In this document: positions 59,036-60,591 of the stretch, one piece after another
Layout: the number at the start of each line of letters is the position of its first letter
How positions within the stretch are numbered: position 1 is the first letter of the stretch
NCBI GenBank assembly: GCA_903919145.1
Contig: CAIXGW010000038.1
Coordinates: forward strand, 1-60,591
Direction of reading: 5' to 3'
DNA length: 60,591 nucleotides
Origin: an uncultured Myxococcales bacterium
GTDB taxonomy: Bacteria > Myxococcota_A > UBA9042
The notes under the pieces: model-generated
What the model was told of the DNA's origin: nothing
Databases searched by the model: none
The model's input: the letters and a program-made list of their open reading frames with translations, nothing else
Made by a program: the position numbers and the translations under genes

Positions 59036-60268
59036 TCACCAGTCTTCCGCTGTCCATTCGCCGGGGACGGCCTGCAGGCGCTGCTCGCTTATCGCCACGG
59101 TCAGCGGCAAGCGATGCGGCGCGTGGGCGGGCTCGTGAAACAGCTCGCCGTCCAGGGTGTACGGGCCAAAGAGCCGCAGCTGGCGCACCGTGGGGTAGTC
59201 GTCCAGCCCGGCGACTGGGCGATCGGCCATCATTGCCGGCACCAAACCGATGATCGTCTTGGGATCCAGAGCCTGGACGACCCGGGCAGAGAACCCCGGC
59301 TGGTAGAGCCGCCGCCGCACCGCCGCCGCAGCTCCGATCGCAAGAGTCAGGTCAACGGTCGACGCGGCCACGCCGGTGTACGTCGGGTAGTGCACGCCAT
59401 CCACAAGCAGGCCATCGGCAAACGGCCCCAGCTTCCAGCCCTCTCTTTGCCACAGTTCGCTGCCCCACAAGATGCCGCGGGTCAGCTCTGCCAAGAACCT
59501 GGCCAGCCCCAGGTAACCGGCGCCAAAGCGCTCGTACAGCTCAATGGCGTGGTAGGCCACCTCTGAACCAAACACAAAGCCGTAGCGCATCGCCACTGGC
59601 GCATCGCCTTGGCGCCAAGCTACTTCTAGCAGGGGCAGCCGCCGAGCCGGCACGCGAGAGAGGGGGGCCCCAGCAAAAAACTGCAGGAACTTGCCCAAAA
59701 TTTCCTGCGGCGGCCCGTGGATGGCGCAAGTTCGGCCAACGATGTTCAGAGTCCCACCGTTGAGGATCAGGACCCGCGGCATGGGCACGGGCTCGCCGGT
59801 CAGCAAGGCCGTTTCTGTGGTCAGGTCCACCAGCGCGTTGACTACGTGATGAACAGTGCCATCGCCACCGGCAATCGCCAGCACGTTGGCGCGCCGCTGA
59901 CACAGCAACACGGCAAGCGCCCGGCGGACCGAACCAAGATCCCATGTCTCTGCCCAGGCATCGGGGCCGTCCAGCAGGCCCTGCAGCTCAGTGCGCATGC
60001 GCGGATTGCGGGCCCGGCCGGCCCGCGGATTGAGCAGCAGCCCCACCCGCACCGGCTGGCTGGGCATACAGGCGCGCTGCCGGCGCTGGGCACCTTCTGC
60101 AGACAGGGCTAGGGCGACGGGATCGTCGGACTCGACACGCATGCGCTCTGTGTGCGCTTCGCCGCCGGCGCTGTCAAACGGCTGGCCCCTAACTGGCGCG
60201 GAGGACGGATTGCCAAAGGCCGGGGCCGAACCTGCCGAGAGCCGGCGAACCGACCAGGCAAGCCACAT
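59036..60268 (-). CDS. Diacylglycerol-kinase-family lipid kinase
   Basis: This 410-residue protein carries the DAGK catalytic fold. Its first 68 residues are not conserved; then RVGLLLNPRAGRA opens the domain, followed by the nucleotide site AIAGGDGTVHHVV and the NGGTLNIVGR motif. The C-terminal half is the beta-rich second domain. Family members phosphorylate diacylglycerol, ceramide or other lipids. ATG 60268 has GGAG eight bases upstream; ATG 60142 or 60067 would give shorter proteins without the N-terminal extension. No membrane helix is visible, so it is a cytosolic, membrane-associated enzyme. GlpD at 21 kb could share a glycerolipid pool, but this is not shown. Confidence 0.88.
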   Translation of the reverse strand: MWLAWSVRRLSAGSAPAFGNPSSAPVRGQPFDSAGGEAHTERMRVESDDPVALALSAEGAQRRQRACMPSQPVRVGLLLNPRAGRARNPRMRTELQGLLDGPDAWAETWDLGSVRRALAVLLCQRRANVLAIAGGDGTVHHVVNALVDLTTETALLTGEPVPMPRVLILNGGTLNIVGRTCAIHGPPQEILGKFLQFFAGAPLSRVPARRLPLLEVAWRQGDAPVAMRYGFVFGSEVAYHAIELYERFGAGYLGLARFLAELTRGILWGSELWQREGWKLGPFADGLLVDGVHYPTYTGVAASTVDLTLAIGAAAAVRRRLYQPGFSARVVQALDPKTIIGLVPAMMADRPVAGLDDYPTVRQLRLFGPYTLDGELFHEPAHAPHRLPLTVAISEQRLQAVPGEWTAEDW

Positions 60269-60527
60269 CTTTACAACTCCACAGTTTTTCTGAGTGGGGC
60301 CTCTAGGACCCGCGGCGGCTGGGGCTCCTTGTCGCTGTTGGGCGGCCGTGTTAGCATCCCGCAGAGTAGGCCGAGCGTGCGGCCCACGTGTTGGTTGTGC
60401 CCATCAGGGACACAGCCAGGCGCAAACTGCAGCCGCAGGGATGCAGACGGCCCCTCAAAGCAGAACCGGGTTGCAGAATCCGAGGCTGCCAGGGAAAGAC
60501 AGAGCAAGTTCAGGCAAGACGCGGTAC
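60269..60527. other. Intergenic region, no gene seen
   Basis: About 260 bp upstream of the lipid-kinase gene before the tandem repeat. The only frame here lacks any family feature and I do not call it. No clear promoter is visible. Confidence 0.5.
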
Positions 60528-60591
60528 GTAGAGAAAACGCAGCACAGAGTAGAGAAAACGCAGCACAGAGTAGAGAAAACGCAGCACAGAG
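60528..60591. repeat. 21-bp tandem repeat at the window end
   Basis: Three head-to-tail copies of GTAGAGAAAACGCAGCACAGA (60528-60548, 60549-60569, 60570-60590), with the last base starting a fourth. The copies are identical and A-rich compared with their surroundings. The array may continue beyond the window; spacers are absent. Confidence 0.9.

Noticed and set aside
60271..60507. 78-residue minus-strand frame
   Set aside because: No ribosome site, no conserved motif and unusual composition.

Overview
The window is high-GC bacterial chromosome. It is rich in exported lipoproteins that share a lipobox Cys followed by a low-complexity Asp/Ala/Gly/Ser linker, and in cysteine-rich surface proteins. 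It also carries Hanks-type kinases, a DUF2169 protein and one C-terminus resembling a MYXO-CTERM sorting tag. This mixture is typical of Myxococcota (former Deltaproteobacteria); I cannot place it to genus. I see no rRNA, insertion sequence, prophage, integrase or CRISPR array. Housekeeping genes (ligA, rimO, lnt, a DEAD-box helicase, two tRNAs) lie among the accessory genes, so this looks like ordinary chromosome rather than an island.

Layout. 1-4.5 kb: the end of a Cys-rich protein, a cyclic-nucleotide-domain Ser/Thr kinase, an AI-2E-type permease and a HEAT-like exported protein. 4.6-13.1 kb: a LuxE-like/class III aminotransferase pair, a large lipoprotein, an organophosphate:phosphate-type MFS transporter and a DUF2169 protein. 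13.3-19.5 kb: exported proteins of unknown role and a leftward operon with a class II aldolase, a membrane pseudokinase and two unknown genes. 19.6-25.4 kb: a deoxynucleoside kinase, then a tightly coupled operon of glycerol-3-phosphate dehydrogenase, inositol-phosphatase-family enzyme, small lipoprotein and CPBP membrane protease. 25.6-36.1 kb: a 1052-residue lipoprotein, then a cluster with two different peptidylarginine-deiminase-type enzymes, one of vertebrate PAD type and one of Porphyromonas/agmatine-deiminase type, with a HEAT-like protein between them. 36.1-43 kb: a lipoprotein with CGDG repeats and somatomedin-B-like modules, a 16-bp tandem array, a PKD lipoprotein, rimO, and a translationally coupled pair of a cohesin-like lipoprotein and an M1 aminopeptidase ending in a dockerin-like module. 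43.3-53 kb: an ECF sigma/anti-sigma pair, ligA, tRNA-Arg, helicase, tRNA-Leu, and an lnt gene whose catalytic domain is split by a large insertion. 53-60.6 kb: leftward lipoproteins, one with a clan-CD-peptidase-like His/Cys pair, a lipid-kinase-like gene, and a 21-bp tandem repeat running off the window end.

Common theme. Most genes of unknown role act at or outside the cell envelope. Several enzymes here (the Porphyromonas-type deiminase, the clan-CD-like peptidase and Lnt) have extra modules inserted between catalytic residues. Genes are packed closely with GTGA, ATGA or TGATG overlaps, so several operons can be read directly from the sequence. The most interesting loci are the deiminase cluster, the cohesin/dockerin aminopeptidase pair and the split Lnt.
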